Assembly: GCF_006540305.1 (NCBI RefSeq)
Contig: NZ_BJOR01000001.1
Coordinates: 4,030,001-4,094,000 of the forward strand
DNA: 64,000 bases
Origin: Streptomyces sp. 6-11-2
GTDB lineage: Bacteria; Actinomycetota; Actinomycetes; Streptomycetales; Streptomycetaceae
Direction of reading: 5' to 3'
The translations under genes were made by a program, and so were the position numbers. Position 1 is the first letter of the stretch. The number at the start of each line of letters is the position of its first letter. The notes beneath the pieces are model-generated. The model did not search any database, was not told the DNA's origin, and saw only the letters and a list, made by a program, of their open reading frames with translations. Positions 17,364-26,429 of this stretch are shown piece after piece.

Positions 17364-17672
17364 ATGACCACCGAATCCCTGCACTCACCGTACTCATCCC
17401 TGACCGTGGACGTTCCGGATGCCCCTCCCGCCGAGGGCAGGGTCGAGGTCCGCATCGTCTCCATGGACGCCGAAGCGGCCCGGCACGTCGCGGACGCTCT
17501 CCGGCTGCTGTTCGCCGGGGGCGAGCAGCGCAGTTACCCGGCGTTCCCGTCAGGTAGAGGGACGCGTCTGCACCTCACGCTCGACCCCGAGCGGGGCGCC
17601 GGCCCGCTCCGCTCCTGGCTGGAGGCCAGCAGGCCGCCGGTCGACCGGACACATCCGGGCGAGACGGTGTAA
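17364..17672 (+). CDS. Small conserved protein beside DUF5994
   Basis: 102 residues, ATG 17364. Core VEVRIVSMDAEAARHVADAL, then SYPAFPSGRGTRLHLTLDPE. It shows the beta-alpha-beta-beta pattern of a small ferredoxin-like domain and is related to the product of 3087-3362. Its stop lies 84 nt before the start of the third DUF5994 gene, same strand, so the two are likely co-transcribed. No function is known. Confidence 0.75.
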   Translation: MTTESLHSPYSSLTVDVPDAPPAEGRVEVRIVSMDAEAARHVADALRLLFAGGEQRSYPAFPSGRGTRLHLTLDPERGAGPLRSWLEASRPPVDRTHPGETV

Positions 17673-17755
17673 TGCGTGTGGCCGCCGGGCGGGCCGTCGC
17701 CCGCCGAACCCCCGACCGTGGCGAGTCCCCCACCCCTACCGCCCCAGGAGTCCTC

Positions 17756-18172
17756 ATGACCACCACCCTTTCGCTTCACCCGCCTTCCGCCCGGCTCCGG
17801 CTGGGGGAGCAGTCCTTCCATGACGGCTCGGCCCGGCGTATCGACGGGGCCTGGTGGCCGAGGTCCTACGACCTGACCGCCGAGCTCCCCGGACTGCTCG
17901 CCGGGCTGCCGCACCGCTGGGGGCACATCAGCAGCGTTCTCGTGAACGGGGCGATGTGGTCGCTGTCCGGGGACGGGATGCTCATCGAGGACCAGAGGGT
18001 GCACCTGCGCCGGACGGACTTGCCGCGAGCCGAACACACCATCTGCCTGCTCGCTCCCGGGTACGGCCGCTGGGACCTTCTTGTCGTGCCACCCGCCGCT
18101 ACGGAGGAGGAGGCCGAGCGACTCATGGAGACGGCCACGGCGGACGCCCCGCTTGCGGGGCGCACTGCCTGA
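17756..18172 (+). CDS. DUF5994 family protein (copy 3 of 3)
   Basis: 138 residues, ATG 17756 with AGGAG 5 nt upstream. Core: DGSARRIDGAWWPRSYDLTA, ELPGLLAGLPHRWGHISSVL, MLIEDQRVHLRRTDLPRAEH and RWDLLVVPPAATEEEAE. It is the shortest of the three copies and the one with the cleanest N-terminus. It is the last complete gene before the integrase stump and att copy 2. Confidence 0.9.
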   Translation: MTTTLSLHPPSARLRLGEQSFHDGSARRIDGAWWPRSYDLTAELPGLLAGLPHRWGHISSVLVNGAMWSLSGDGMLIEDQRVHLRRTDLPRAEHTICLLAPGYGRWDLLVVPPAATEEEAERLMETATADAPLAGRTA

Positions 18173-18401
18173 CCTGGACGGGCCGGCCTGTGCAGGTGCG
18201 CTGCCGGGCCTCACAGGCCACCGCAACGGCCTGCAGTGTGCTCAGATTTCCCCGACGGCAGGGCGTTTGAAGCATCAGGTCTTGAGGCGGCCGACCGTGA
18301 CGCGTTGGCCCTTCAGCAGGGGCAGGTTGCGCACGCAGAAATGATGCACTTCGGCAGGCGCGACGCCTCCGGCGACCAAGTTGGCGACAGCGTCGTACGG
18401 T

Positions 18402-18518
18402 TACCAGCACATGACCAGCGACCGTGACCAGGCCATCGCCGACCGGCTCGGGGCCATGATCCGGGGCGTTGGGGGAGCGGCTTCGGACTCCTCCGGAGAA
18501 GGCGCCGAGCGGACGTAG
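18402..18518 (+). pseudogene. Tyrosine integrase C-terminal stump
   Basis: 39 codons: YQHMTSDRDQAIADRLGAMI, then RGVGGAASD and a diverged acidic tail to the stop. It begins exactly at the catalytic Tyr and matches the C-terminus of 44343-45236. Everything upstream is lost. 18173-18401 holds no recognisable gene; an open plus-strand frame (EASGLEAADRDALALQQGQ) may be a relic. Confidence 0.85.
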
Positions 18519-18536
18519 TGGCACGCGTGTGGCACG
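18519..18536. repeat. Arm-type repeat pair TGGCACG, 11-bp period
   Basis: TGGCACG at 18519 and 18530, just after the integrase stump stop codon. Confidence 0.7.
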
Positions 18537-18549
18537 GCACCCGGAACGA

Positions 18550-18596
18550 CGAAGGGTCAGCCTGACAGGAAAACCCTCCTGAGCTGGCCCTTCTGT
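18550..18596. terminator. Hairpin before att copy 2
   Basis: AAGGGTCAGC ... GCTGGCCCTT arms with an inner AGGAAAACCCTCCT stem; a slightly mutated version of the hairpin at 13090-13136. Confidence 0.65.
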
Positions 18597-18599
18597 CTG

Positions 18600-18641
18600 T
18601 GCCCCCGGCAGGATTCGAACCTGCGACACCCGCTTTAGGAG
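18600..18641 (-). repeat. tRNA-Arg(CCU) 3' fragment, att copy 2
   Basis: 42 nt identical to the intact tRNA 3' end, then divergence (TGGGATCG). 18642-19004, between it and the SIR2 gene stop, holds no supported gene. Confidence 0.9.
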
Positions 18642-19004
18642 TGGGATCGAATCCTTGCTGGGTGGTGTTCGACGCTGCCGAAGGGTGCTGTTCTGCCTGA
18701 TCAGCGCCCTGCGGCGTCATACCCCACCCCGCTCGTGACGCCCCGTGCTGGACCGTCCGCTCACGCATCGCGCACGCACGGAGCTCGCGGCCTGGAAGGC
18801 AACTGCGCAGCTGGCAGCCAGGTCATCCCGCACTGTGGGCAATGACGCGGACACCTCGACACAAAGGGCCACCCACCACCACCGCGCTTTCCAAATGTTC
18901 GTACGTCCGTCCGGCGGCGGCCTTAGGCGTCCTGACCTGCGGCGGAGCGCTCGGGGCAACCAGAACGGCAACCAGGCCCTGCTCCGTGCGGCAGCGGGTG
19001 CGTG

Positions 19005-21743
19005 TCACCGACTGGCCGACCGGCGAGGGCGCTCAGCCAGTCGGCGCAAGGTGTTGAAAGACAGCACCCCGCGCGTCTCCACATCTACCTGGGTCGCCTG
19101 GAGCGCCTGCGCAGCAGCTTTGCTGAACATCGTTGCCAGCCGACCGCAGAGCTTGACGGCCGACAGCTGCCGCAACTCGTGGTGCGCTGGGGGGTAGTAG
19201 TGGCCCAGGTACTTCGAAGCGTTCTCCTCTCCGCGGACGCGCTCCAACAGGATGGAACAGACGGCGGGGGCGTCCTTGGTGGCCGCATCGCGGGTCTGGG
19301 CGTTCAACGCCGCGGCCGACTTGGCAAGGCTCACCAGCGCGTAGCCCGCCCGGTCCTCATCCAGTGTGAAGCCGACCTGGTCGTCCAGTGCAAGTGCCGC
19401 CAGGCCGGCCGATGTCTGGGTCTCCGCTTCATCCCGGAGTGAGATCGAGAACTCCACCAGGAACGCCCTGACCGCCTTGTGGTAGTCGTCGTAGATCGCA
19501 AGCTCAGGAGCGAGTTTTCTAGCGTAGGCACCGGCTCTCTGCTTCCCTTCCAAACGGAGGGCCCTCAGCAGGGACACCCGCGACTCGAGGATCTTGCGGC
19601 CGGTGCCCTGCACCGCCCCCTTGGCCGCCCACACTGACTCGGGCGCTGACAGGGAGCGGGACAGCAGGTAGGCATCGCGATAGCCCTCGAGGATTGAAGC
19701 CTTCTTCGCCAGCCGCTCCCCGCCAGCCTGCCCCACGAGTTCGTAGACCTTTGAGGCGGTTCCTTCCCGGTACAGGTAGTCGACCACCGTTGCGGCGATG
19801 GATGGATGCCGGCAGTAGACACGGTTGCCAGCGAAGGTCACTGCGGCCTCCCGGCCGAGCGTTTGAAGGATCTTTCCGTCGGCGAAGATCGGGTCGAGCC
19901 CCACCATGGCCGCGATCACCGACCTGCTGGCCCCCTTGCCGTGGTTGCCGTCCTTGTCGAGCGTGTTCTGCATCACACAAATGCCCCCGAAGACATCGCC
20001 GAGGTCGACAGAGTTGGTCAGCTTGATCTCGTGCAGCTTGCGGATCAGCTCCTCCACTCGGGCGCCTAGATCCGCCCCGTACCGGACATCGAGAACCGCT
20101 CCGAAGAGTGTGTTGCTCTCGGCTGCCATGGCGCCGGCCGACGTCACGAGGCGCTCCGCGACGGTGTCGACGTCCTGGTTCTCGCCCGACAGCAGTCCGA
20201 GCCCCTGCCATGTCAGAGCGATGTTCCTGGCGTCGTTGTCGGTGATGCCATGGAACAGGACGTCCTGAATCCAGGGTCGCAGTGTCGAACCTGCGCCCTG
20301 CCACCACAGCCGGTCGTGACTGGCAAGCAGAAAGGCGATGCCCGACCCCTCGGCCGCCCATATGTCCTTCGTGGAGACCATGTCGGCCATGATCAGGTCG
20401 GCCTCGTCGGCGCAGATCAGCGTCTTCCCCGCCGTGCGCACGTCGTTCAGCCACTCCTTGGTCAATGCCGGTGCGCCTGGTTCCCGCCAGAGCACGTTCC
20501 ACTCCGGTCGCGAGCCTGCCACCGCGTGTGCCACCTGGCGGAGGGCCAGGGACTTGCCCTCGCCGAGCGGACCGATGGCCACCGCGCCGCCGCCACCACC
20601 GACCCGCAGGCATTCGACCATCGTCTGCTCCAGGGAGACCGTTGAGCTAAGGACGGGCCAGCGACCCGGTGCGGCGTCCGCCCACACCGGCTGGCTGCCC
20701 TCCGCGAAGGGCTGCGGCTGGTACGAGGCCGACTCGACCAACACACGCGGCACGCGCGAGTACCCGAAGGGCGATGAGGTCTCCTCGGTTTCCGTCTCTT
20801 CCGGCTCCAGCTCGTCGGTGAACAGCTCGTGCCCGTCGACGCCGAGGTAGAGGGTGAAGCCGGGAGCACCCACGAAGTCACTTAGAGCGCCGCTCGTTAC
20901 AGCGGCGGCATCTGTTTCATACGCCGCCCAGAGAACCTCGGCCTCCAGCAGGTCGGCCTTGTTGTTGAGGACCTGGCTGTGCAGGCTCCTCATGAAGCTG
21001 TCGAGCCACCCGCTGTAGCCCACCACCAGCACGACCGAGTTAGCGAGCAGCCGTCTCAGCACATCGTCCAGTCCGGGGCGGGCGGCGGTGATCCTTGTCG
21101 GTACGTTGCTCGTCGCCTGACCGGTCCAGTAGCCGTGGATATGCAGCACCGGGTAGGCGATGGTTTCGTTCAGCTGCCCCATTGCGGGGACGGTGTCGGT
21201 TGGAATGGGGATCGGGACCGCTTGAATGCCGACCTGACCGAGGGCGATCTCGATCAGCGGGTCGAAGTTTGTGGTGATGATTGGGCCCCGTACCCGCCCG
21301 CTCAGCGACCTGAAGAACTGCGCGAACCGCTGGTACCCGCGGGGGATGACCCAGTTCCCCGCCCTCGCGTACTCCCGGCAGCGCTCCTCATCCCTGGCAA
21401 CCTCCGCCACGTCCTTCTCGGGCACGTCGGGGCACGCCTGGAGCACAGCCGTCCGGATCGCTCGCATGACCGTAGGCTCACCTGCTTGCCTGGTCAACAC
21501 TGCCGCCGCGCTTTGGTATTTGACGCCGGGGTCTGAGGCGTCTGCGACGGTTGCGTCGAACCTGGCCAGGCCAGCCTTCGGCACGTGGTTCCGGAAGATT
21601 TCCGTTAGCTGGGGGACGCTGGGGAGGACCTCGCTGCTGATCCCCGAACCGAACACGGTGACAAGGCGACGGTCGGCCTCATCGGCCAAGACCTGGAGGC
21701 GGATCTTGAGGTCGGTGATGTCACCGAAGTCGATAGGGCCCAT
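19005..21743 (-). CDS. SIR2-domain / P-loop NTPase protein, putative anti-phage NADase
   Basis: 912 residues from ATG 21743 (the frame stays open to 22178 but would overlap the divergent gene). Residues 25-255 form a SIR2 fold: Gly-rich VTVFGSGIS (28-36), TTNFD (157-161) with the Asn/Asp of NAD hydrolysis, LHIHG with the candidate catalytic His203, and VVGYSGWLDSF (240-250). Residues about 380-600 form a P-loop NTPase: Walker A GPLGEGKS (391-398), Walker B TLICADEAD (441-449), sensor-like FLLASHDRLWW. The helical C-terminal 300 residues could sense the trigger. The architecture resembles SIR2-STAND defence proteins (Avs5-like), which deplete NAD on phage recognition. It is divergent from a macro-domain gene. 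Confidence 0.88.
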   Translation of the reverse strand: MGPIDFGDITDLKIRLQVLADEADRRLVTVFGSGISSEVLPSVPQLTEIFRNHVPKAGLARFDATVADASDPGVKYQSAAAVLTRQAGEPTVMRAIRTAVLQACPDVPEKDVAEVARDEERCREYARAGNWVIPRGYQRFAQFFRSLSGRVRGPIITTNFDPLIEIALGQVGIQAVPIPIPTDTVPAMGQLNETIAYPVLHIHGYWTGQATSNVPTRITAARPGLDDVLRRLLANSVVLVVGYSGWLDSFMRSLHSQVLNNKADLLEAEVLWAAYETDAAAVTSGALSDFVGAPGFTLYLGVDGHELFTDELEPEETETEETSSPFGYSRVPRVLVESASYQPQPFAEGSQPVWADAAPGRWPVLSSTVSLEQTMVECLRVGGGGGAVAIGPLGEGKSLALRQVAHAVAGSRPEWNVLWREPGAPALTKEWLNDVRTAGKTLICADEADLIMADMVSTKDIWAAEGSGIAFLLASHDRLWWQGAGSTLRPWIQDVLFHGITDNDARNIALTWQGLGLLSGENQDVDTVAERLVTSAGAMAAESNTLFGAVLDVRYGADLGARVEELIRKLHEIKLTNSVDLGDVFGGICVMQNTLDKDGNHGKGASRSVIAAMVGLDPIFADGKILQTLGREAAVTFAGNRVYCRHPSIAATVVDYLYREGTASKVYELVGQAGGERLAKKASILEGYRDAYLLSRSLSAPESVWAAKGAVQGTGRKILESRVSLLRALRLEGKQRAGAYARKLAPELAIYDDYHKAVRAFLVEFSISLRDEAETQTSAGLAALALDDQVGFTLDEDRAGYALVSLAKSAAALNAQTRDAATKDAPAVCSILLERVRGEENASKYLGHYYPPAHHELRQLSAVKLCGRLATMFSKAAAQALQATQVDVETRGVLSFNTLRRLAERPRRSASR

Positions 21744-21912
21744 GAACGGATCCAACCACTGCGACTGGAGAGGCGCACACCTCCCGCTGTGCCCTCCCGC
21801 CACACGAACGATTTCAAGCCACCTCCGAATGGCTTTGGTTCGCCGATCGCCGAGACGCCGACGACGCTTATGATCGGCCCTTGTTGGGTCCGAGGCAGAG
21901 GGGACGCCACCG
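21744..21912. promoter_or_regulatory. Divergent promoter region of the SIR2 / macro gene pair
   Basis: 169 bp separate the two start codons. The two genes must be transcribed outward from it, which fits joint control of a two-gene defence unit. I see no strong palindrome. Confidence 0.5.
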
Positions 21913-22959
21913 TTGAGTCCGTTGCAGCTCGCCATCACGGCGATCCTCACCATCACCGGCATCGCCCTACAGATCTGGTCGTCCGCGCCGAGCCGGGCCG
22001 AGCGACAGTACGCCCTCCAACTCCCTTCCGTTCTGCTGTATTCGCTCGCCGCGGCGCTCTTCCTGTTCTCGGTCTTCCCGGATTCGCTGACGGAGGGCAG
22101 GGCGTTGGGGTTCGGCCTCAGCGGTGCGGCGGGATTCGCCGCCTTCTTCATGCTGAGTTCCTTCACTTGGCTCGCCAAGACTCGCCGACGGGACGAACTG
22201 GCTGCCCAGTTGAAGAAGGCTCAGCGCGAGAACACTGCTCTGCGGCGGAAGCTGACGGGTGAAAGGTCCTCGGGAGAGGGGCCGCGCCCACTCGCGCAGT
22301 CCACGCGGTACGACGTCCCCCTGCGCGGCAGCCGACGGCACCGGATCGGAGTGGTTACCGGCAATCTCGCGAATGTGCTCGGCGTCGATGTGTGGGTCAA
22401 TCCAGAGAACACCCGCATGGAGATGTCCCGCGTCGACGAGCCGACCGTCTCCGCTGCGATCCGCTATCACGGGGGCCGCCGGGATGACACTGGGCATCTG
22501 GTCGACGACGTCATTGCCAAGGAGCTCGCCGAGCGGATGGATGGCCGGCAGCACGTGTCGGCGGGCCAAGTGGTGGTCACCGGGCCAGGCGAGCTGCTGG
22601 AGAGTCATCAGGTTCGGAAGATCGTGCATGTTGCTGCGGTCGAGGGGGAACCCGGCTCTGGCTACCGCCAGGTGATGGACCTGGCGCGGTGCGCCCGCAA
22701 CATCCTGTCTGAGGTTGACCGGCTTGCCGAGGCCGGGGAGCCACTGCGCTCGGTAGTCCTGCCGCTGCTGGGAACCGGCGGGGGCAACAGCGATCTACAC
22801 CGCACTGTGGATACCCTGCTGGCGGCCACCGTGAGCTACTTTGAAGCCCATCCGGCGTCTCGCATCCGGATCGTCTATCTGCTGGCGTACACGGATGTGC
22901 AGGAGGCCGTCTGCCGGACCGCCCTCGACACGCGTCCCGAGCTTTCGACGGGGGCCTGA
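21913..22959 (+). CDS. Membrane-anchored macro-domain protein, putative NAD-signal effector
   Basis: 348 residues from a TTG (GAGGGG 9 nt upstream; no ATG or GTG fits). N-terminal membrane segments at about 3-23, 38-57 and 66-88; a charged coiled coil at 91-116; then a macro domain at about 143-340: IGVVTGNL, VDVWVNPEN (158-166), SAGQVVVTGPGEL, VRKIVHVAA, and the phosphate-binding loop LPLLGTGGGNSD (283-294). The GG-rich catalytic loop of ADP-ribosyl hydrolases is replaced by RMEMSRVDEP, so it may bind rather than cleave ADP-ribose ligands. TM-macro effectors (ThsA of type II Thoeris) bind an ADP-ribose-derived signal and damage the membrane. Here the partner is SIR2-NTPase instead of TIR. 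Confidence 0.85.
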   Translation: MSPLQLAITAILTITGIALQIWSSAPSRAERQYALQLPSVLLYSLAAALFLFSVFPDSLTEGRALGFGLSGAAGFAAFFMLSSFTWLAKTRRRDELAAQLKKAQRENTALRRKLTGERSSGEGPRPLAQSTRYDVPLRGSRRHRIGVVTGNLANVLGVDVWVNPENTRMEMSRVDEPTVSAAIRYHGGRRDDTGHLVDDVIAKELAERMDGRQHVSAGQVVVTGPGELLESHQVRKIVHVAAVEGEPGSGYRQVMDLARCARNILSEVDRLAEAGEPLRSVVLPLLGTGGGNSDLHRTVDTLLAATVSYFEAHPASRIRIVYLLAYTDVQEAVCRTALDTRPELSTGA

Positions 22960-23444
22960 CCGCGTATCGCCATGGCGGCAGGGACTTCGGGTGCTCCCGG
23001 TCGAGGGCCGGAAGTCAGGGCCGTCGGCCGGTTCGTCTGAACGGTCGGCTCGCTGTCCGCTCCGCGCAGGCCGGTCAGGACTCGCCCGATGAGCATCGGG
23101 GCGGCTTGCCGACCGTCGAAGCCGGGCTCACCCAGGGCCCTGCTGGGGCGAGAGGGAACCACTGCCCAGACGATCTTCCCTGGGTATGGCTGTGTGGGGG
23201 AGTAGCCCCAGCGGCTGGCCACTACGAACCGAACCCGATGAGTCCGTCACACTTGCCGCCCTCGGCACCGGAGCCACGGAGGTTGCTAGTCATCTCGCGC
23301 GAGCGCTGATCACGCAACACCCCTCCAGCAGATAGGCCGTGCTCTGGTCGAATCCGTCCAAGGGGCAGCGGGCAACGGGAAATCGGATGCGTCAGTCGTG
23401 TCTCCCCGAGGAGACTCGCGGCATGGAAGCATCTGACGAGACGA
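22960..23444. other. Interval without a supported gene
   Basis: 485 bp between the macro gene and the integrase remnant. Frames here are short and lack ribosome binding sites. In an intact element this space would carry rep/xis genes, which appear deleted. Confidence 0.4.
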
Positions 23445-23450
23445 TCGCCA

Positions 23451-24179
23451 GTGATGGTCTGGACGCCGGAGCACACCGGCCTCTTCCTCGATCACATCGC
23501 GGAGGACCGCCTGTACGCGCTGTTCCACCTGATCGCGTTCCGCGGACTGCGACGGGGCGAGGCGTGCGGACAGAAGTGGACCGACACCCACCTGGACGCC
23601 GGTCTCATCACCGTCGCCAAGCAACTCGTCGTGGACGGCTGGGAGGTGTACGAGGACGACCCCAAGACCGATGCCGGCGCGCGCACCATCGCGCTCGACT
23701 CCGACACGGTCCAGGCCCTCAAGCGGCACCGTGCCCAGCAGGACAAGGACCGCGAGGAGTGGGCGAGCGCCTGGGTGGAGACGGGACGCGTCTTCGCCAA
23801 GGAGAACGGCGAGATGCTCCACCCCGCCAATGTCACCCGGCGCTTCATCGAGCTGTACGAGGAGATCGGTCTCCCGCCCATCCGGCTCCACGACCTCCGC
23901 CACGGCGCTGCGACGCTGGCCCACGCGGCTGGGGCCGACCTGAAGGACATCCAGGAGATGCTCGGCCACTCCTCGATCACCATCACGGCCGACACCTACA
24001 CGAGCCTGCTGCCCGAGGCGGACCTGGCGATTGCCGAAGCCGCAGCCCGGCTCGTGCCGCGCGCCCAGCGCGTGCTGGATGGTGCTGATCCATCCGGAGA
24101 GATATCGGGGCCTGGCGCCCCGTCCGCTCACGCACCGCTCACGCAAACGGCCCCGGACGAGAGGTCCGAGGCCGAATAG
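23451..24179 (+). pseudogene. Tyrosine integrase, catalytic domain only (5'-truncated)
   Basis: 242 residues covering the C-terminal catalytic domain of a phage/AICE integrase of a different type from the other copies here. Catalytic residues are in place: Arg in RGLRRGE (31-37), HDLRH (147-151), His173 in LGHSSITITAD and Tyr183. The N-terminal arm-binding and core-binding domains (usually about 160-180 residues) are missing. The frame continues upstream of 23451 (RSPVMVW) without a start, so the gene was cut at about 23440. It ends 46 nt before att copy 3. Confidence 0.88.
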
Positions 24180-24225
24180 AGCGCCCATCTGGGGGAGAAC
24201 CCCAGGTCAGAGCGCTAATGCGTTG

Positions 24226-24267
24226 TGCCCCCGGCAGGATTCGAACCTGCGACACCCGCTTTAGGAG
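24226..24267 (-). repeat. tRNA-Arg(CCU) 3' fragment, att copy 3
   Basis: 42 nt identical to the intact tRNA 3' end, followed by TTCGATCG, the same right-hand sequence as at copies 4 and 5. A hairpin (CTGGGGGAGAACCCCAG, 24188-24208) lies between it and the integrase stop. Confidence 0.9.
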
Positions 24268-24365
24268 TTCGATCGCCGACCCATACGACGTCCGGCAACG
24301 CGCTCGTGGGGCTGCATTAGTTTCCGGGTCGTGGCCGCCCCTGTGCGCTCCGGTCCGTCGTCGTT

Positions 24366-24385
24366 GATGTCAACCGGTGATGTCA
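24366..24385. repeat. Right arm-type pair GATGTCA, 13-bp period
   Basis: GATGTCA at 24366 and 24379, 99 bp right of the att core. Same word and spacing at 26775, 33246 and 43191. 24386-24601 holds no other gene. Confidence 0.65.
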
Positions 24386-24601
24386 GGCTGCGGGCGCCCG
24401 TGATCTTCGAGAGGACTTTGTCCAGTGCGCTTCGCCCCGGCCGCGGCAGCAGCCGCTGCGCTCGCCGCTCTTGTGGTCTGTTCGGTGGAGATCGGCGTGC
24501 CGTGCAGGGGCGGGCATCCGGCCTGTCGTCACTGTGAGCGATAGCAGACGTGATTGACGTGTAGCTCTGGATCGGGGCTACCGCCCGAGAGGAAGGGCCC
24601 C

Positions 24602-25864
24602 ATGGCAGCGTTTCGAGGCGCCTGTCTGCGCAGCGCGATCGCTGTGGCCGGCATGGTGGTGGGTTTGGTGGCCATGCCCGCGACGGCCCAGGCCGCGACA
24701 ACCAACGTGCCCTGTGACCCGACCGCACTGAAGAACGCGATCACTAGCGCCAACTCCGGGGACACGCTGGTGCTGGCCCACAACTGCGTCTACAGCTACG
24801 CCACGCCGGACAACGCCAACAACGCTTTGCCCGTGATCACCAAGAAACTCACCATCAATGGACGCGAAGCCACCATCCAACGAGATCCGACGACGGCAGC
24901 CGTGTTCCGCATCTTCGAAATCGACGGACCCGGGAACCTGGCACTCAACGATCTCACCGTCCGCAACGGCAGCGCCCCGGGTGGTCCTGGTGGCAACATC
25001 TTCGTCCAGCCGGGTGGGACACTCAGCCTCACCCGTAGCGTCGTGACGAACGGCACCGCCACCGACGGCGGCAACATCTTCGCCAATGGGGGTGGCACGG
25101 TCGACCTCGCCCGTAGCGTCGTGAGGAACGGTACCGCCTTCGACGGCGGTGGTTTCTTCATTCTCGCCTCTGCCACGGTGCGGATCCGTCACAGTGCCAT
25201 CCGCGACAACACCTCGGCAGCATTCGGCGCCGGCATCTCGAGCAGAGGCGACCTCACGATCGCCGACGGCACCACCATCAGCAATAACGCCACCGGCGGC
25301 GTCGGTGGCGGACTCGCCAACAGCGGCCCGGCGACGATCGATGATTCCAAGATCTTCTCGAACACCGCAGCCAGCACCGGTGGCTTCAGAGGTGGCGGAG
25401 GGATCTTCAACCTCAACCCCGGCACGGTGAACCTGCACCACACCCGTGTGGAGCACAACACGGCCACCGCAACGGCGAATGCGCCGGGCGTGGGCGGGGG
25501 GATCTCGAACCAGGGAGTGGCCGCCATGGTGACGATTGACGGCGGAAAGATCGGACACAACTCGGCCGAGGGGACCAATGCCCAGGGTGGTGGCGTCTAC
25601 AACGAGGGCACGCTGAGCACCAAGCGGCTGGAGATCGAACACAACACCTCCACCGGCACGGGTGCCCAGGGCGGTGGTCTGACCAACAACGGTGGGACCG
25701 CCACGCTCACCAGCAGCCAGGTGGAGCACAACACCAGCAGCACCCCTCCCGGCGGAATCAACAACAAGGCCGGCACGGTGGCCCTGAACGACAGCAAGGT
25801 GAAGCACAACAAGCCCACCAACTGCGCTGGCAGCGCAGTCCCGGTGCCTGGCTGCGTGAACTGA
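24602..25864 (+). CDS. Secreted right-handed beta-helix repeat protein
   Basis: 420 residues from ATG 24602 (AGGAAG 7 nt upstream). A Sec signal (AIAVAGMVVGLVAMPATAQA) is followed by a parallel beta-helix: about ten rungs containing LTIxGxxAxI, GG(G/N)IF, TLSLTRSVVTNGTA, TVDLARSVVRNGTA, VEHNTATA and similar (polymorphic-membrane-protein / pectate-lyase-like repeats). Two C-terminal Cys (NCAGS, GCVN). Such proteins are usually extracellular adhesins or polysaccharide-associated factors; no catalytic residues can be assigned. It is the only intact gene of the 24.3-26.6 kb interval. Confidence 0.92.
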   Translation: MAAFRGACLRSAIAVAGMVVGLVAMPATAQAATTNVPCDPTALKNAITSANSGDTLVLAHNCVYSYATPDNANNALPVITKKLTINGREATIQRDPTTAAVFRIFEIDGPGNLALNDLTVRNGSAPGGPGGNIFVQPGGTLSLTRSVVTNGTATDGGNIFANGGGTVDLARSVVRNGTAFDGGGFFILASATVRIRHSAIRDNTSAAFGAGISSRGDLTIADGTTISNNATGGVGGGLANSGPATIDDSKIFSNTAASTGGFRGGGGIFNLNPGTVNLHHTRVEHNTATATANAPGVGGGISNQGVAAMVTIDGGKIGHNSAEGTNAQGGGVYNEGTLSTKRLEIEHNTSTGTGAQGGGLTNNGGTATLTSSQVEHNTSSTPPGGINNKAGTVALNDSKVKHNKPTNCAGSAVPVPGCVN

Positions 25865-26271
25865 CCAACCGGACTAACCCGCCACTCGCCCCAGCTCCCA
25901 TCCCGTCCGCCGTCGACCCACACACCGTGGAGCGGGCGTGGTTCAGGGCGTCAAGGTGGAGCACGCCACTGTACGAACGACCTGGACGCCATGGGCCGCG
26001 TCTGCTCGGCTCTGCCTGGGTCGATGGCGTAGGGGATGGGAGCTCCCCGCGCACGGCACAACGGACCCGCGGTCGGCGGCGGCGCCCCCTCCATCCCGGT
26101 GCTGGCCGATCCCCCGCCGGAGGCACTGTTCTGACCTCGGCTGTGCTGTCTCAGCCCAGCCCAGCCCAGCCCCGGCCTGGTCTTCGCCCCCTTGTGGGCG
26201 CGGGCGGGGTTGCGTCCTGGGAAGTGGTGTACGGGCTCCCACCTGATCCGGGCGTTTGGCCCGGCGTCGGA
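25865..26271. other. Interval without a supported gene
   Basis: No convincing frame. A short simple repeat of CAGCC units lies at 26154-26172. Confidence 0.4.
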
Positions 26272-26429
26272 GTGAGTGTCCGGATATGAGAACGGCCACC
26301 GGCTGATCTTTCAAGACGACCAAGTCTTTGAAGGAGATCAGCACGATGACCGCACCCGACAGTCTGCCCCTGCACGCCCTCGCGGAAGACAATCTCGCCT
26401 CGGCGAGTCCGGACCTGCTGCGCGCGATG
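26272..26429 (+). mobile_element. Left-end fragment of an IS256-family element
   Basis: A leader with GAGTGTCCGGATATGAGAAC and GAAGGAG precedes ATG 26346, which opens 28 codons (MTAPDSLPLHALAEDNLASA, then SPDLLRAM) typical of the N-terminus of Streptomyces IS256/mutator transposases. After LLRAM the frame leaves the transposase. Most of the IS is gone. Confidence 0.7.

Noticed and set aside
18837..19004. Possible small ORFs between att copy 2 and the SIR2 gene
   Set aside because: No ribosome binding site, domain or consistent codon usage in any frame.
21744..22178. N-terminal extension of the SIR2-NTPase frame
   Set aside because: It would overlap the start of the divergent macro gene and has no SIR2-like sequence; ATG 21743 is preferred.
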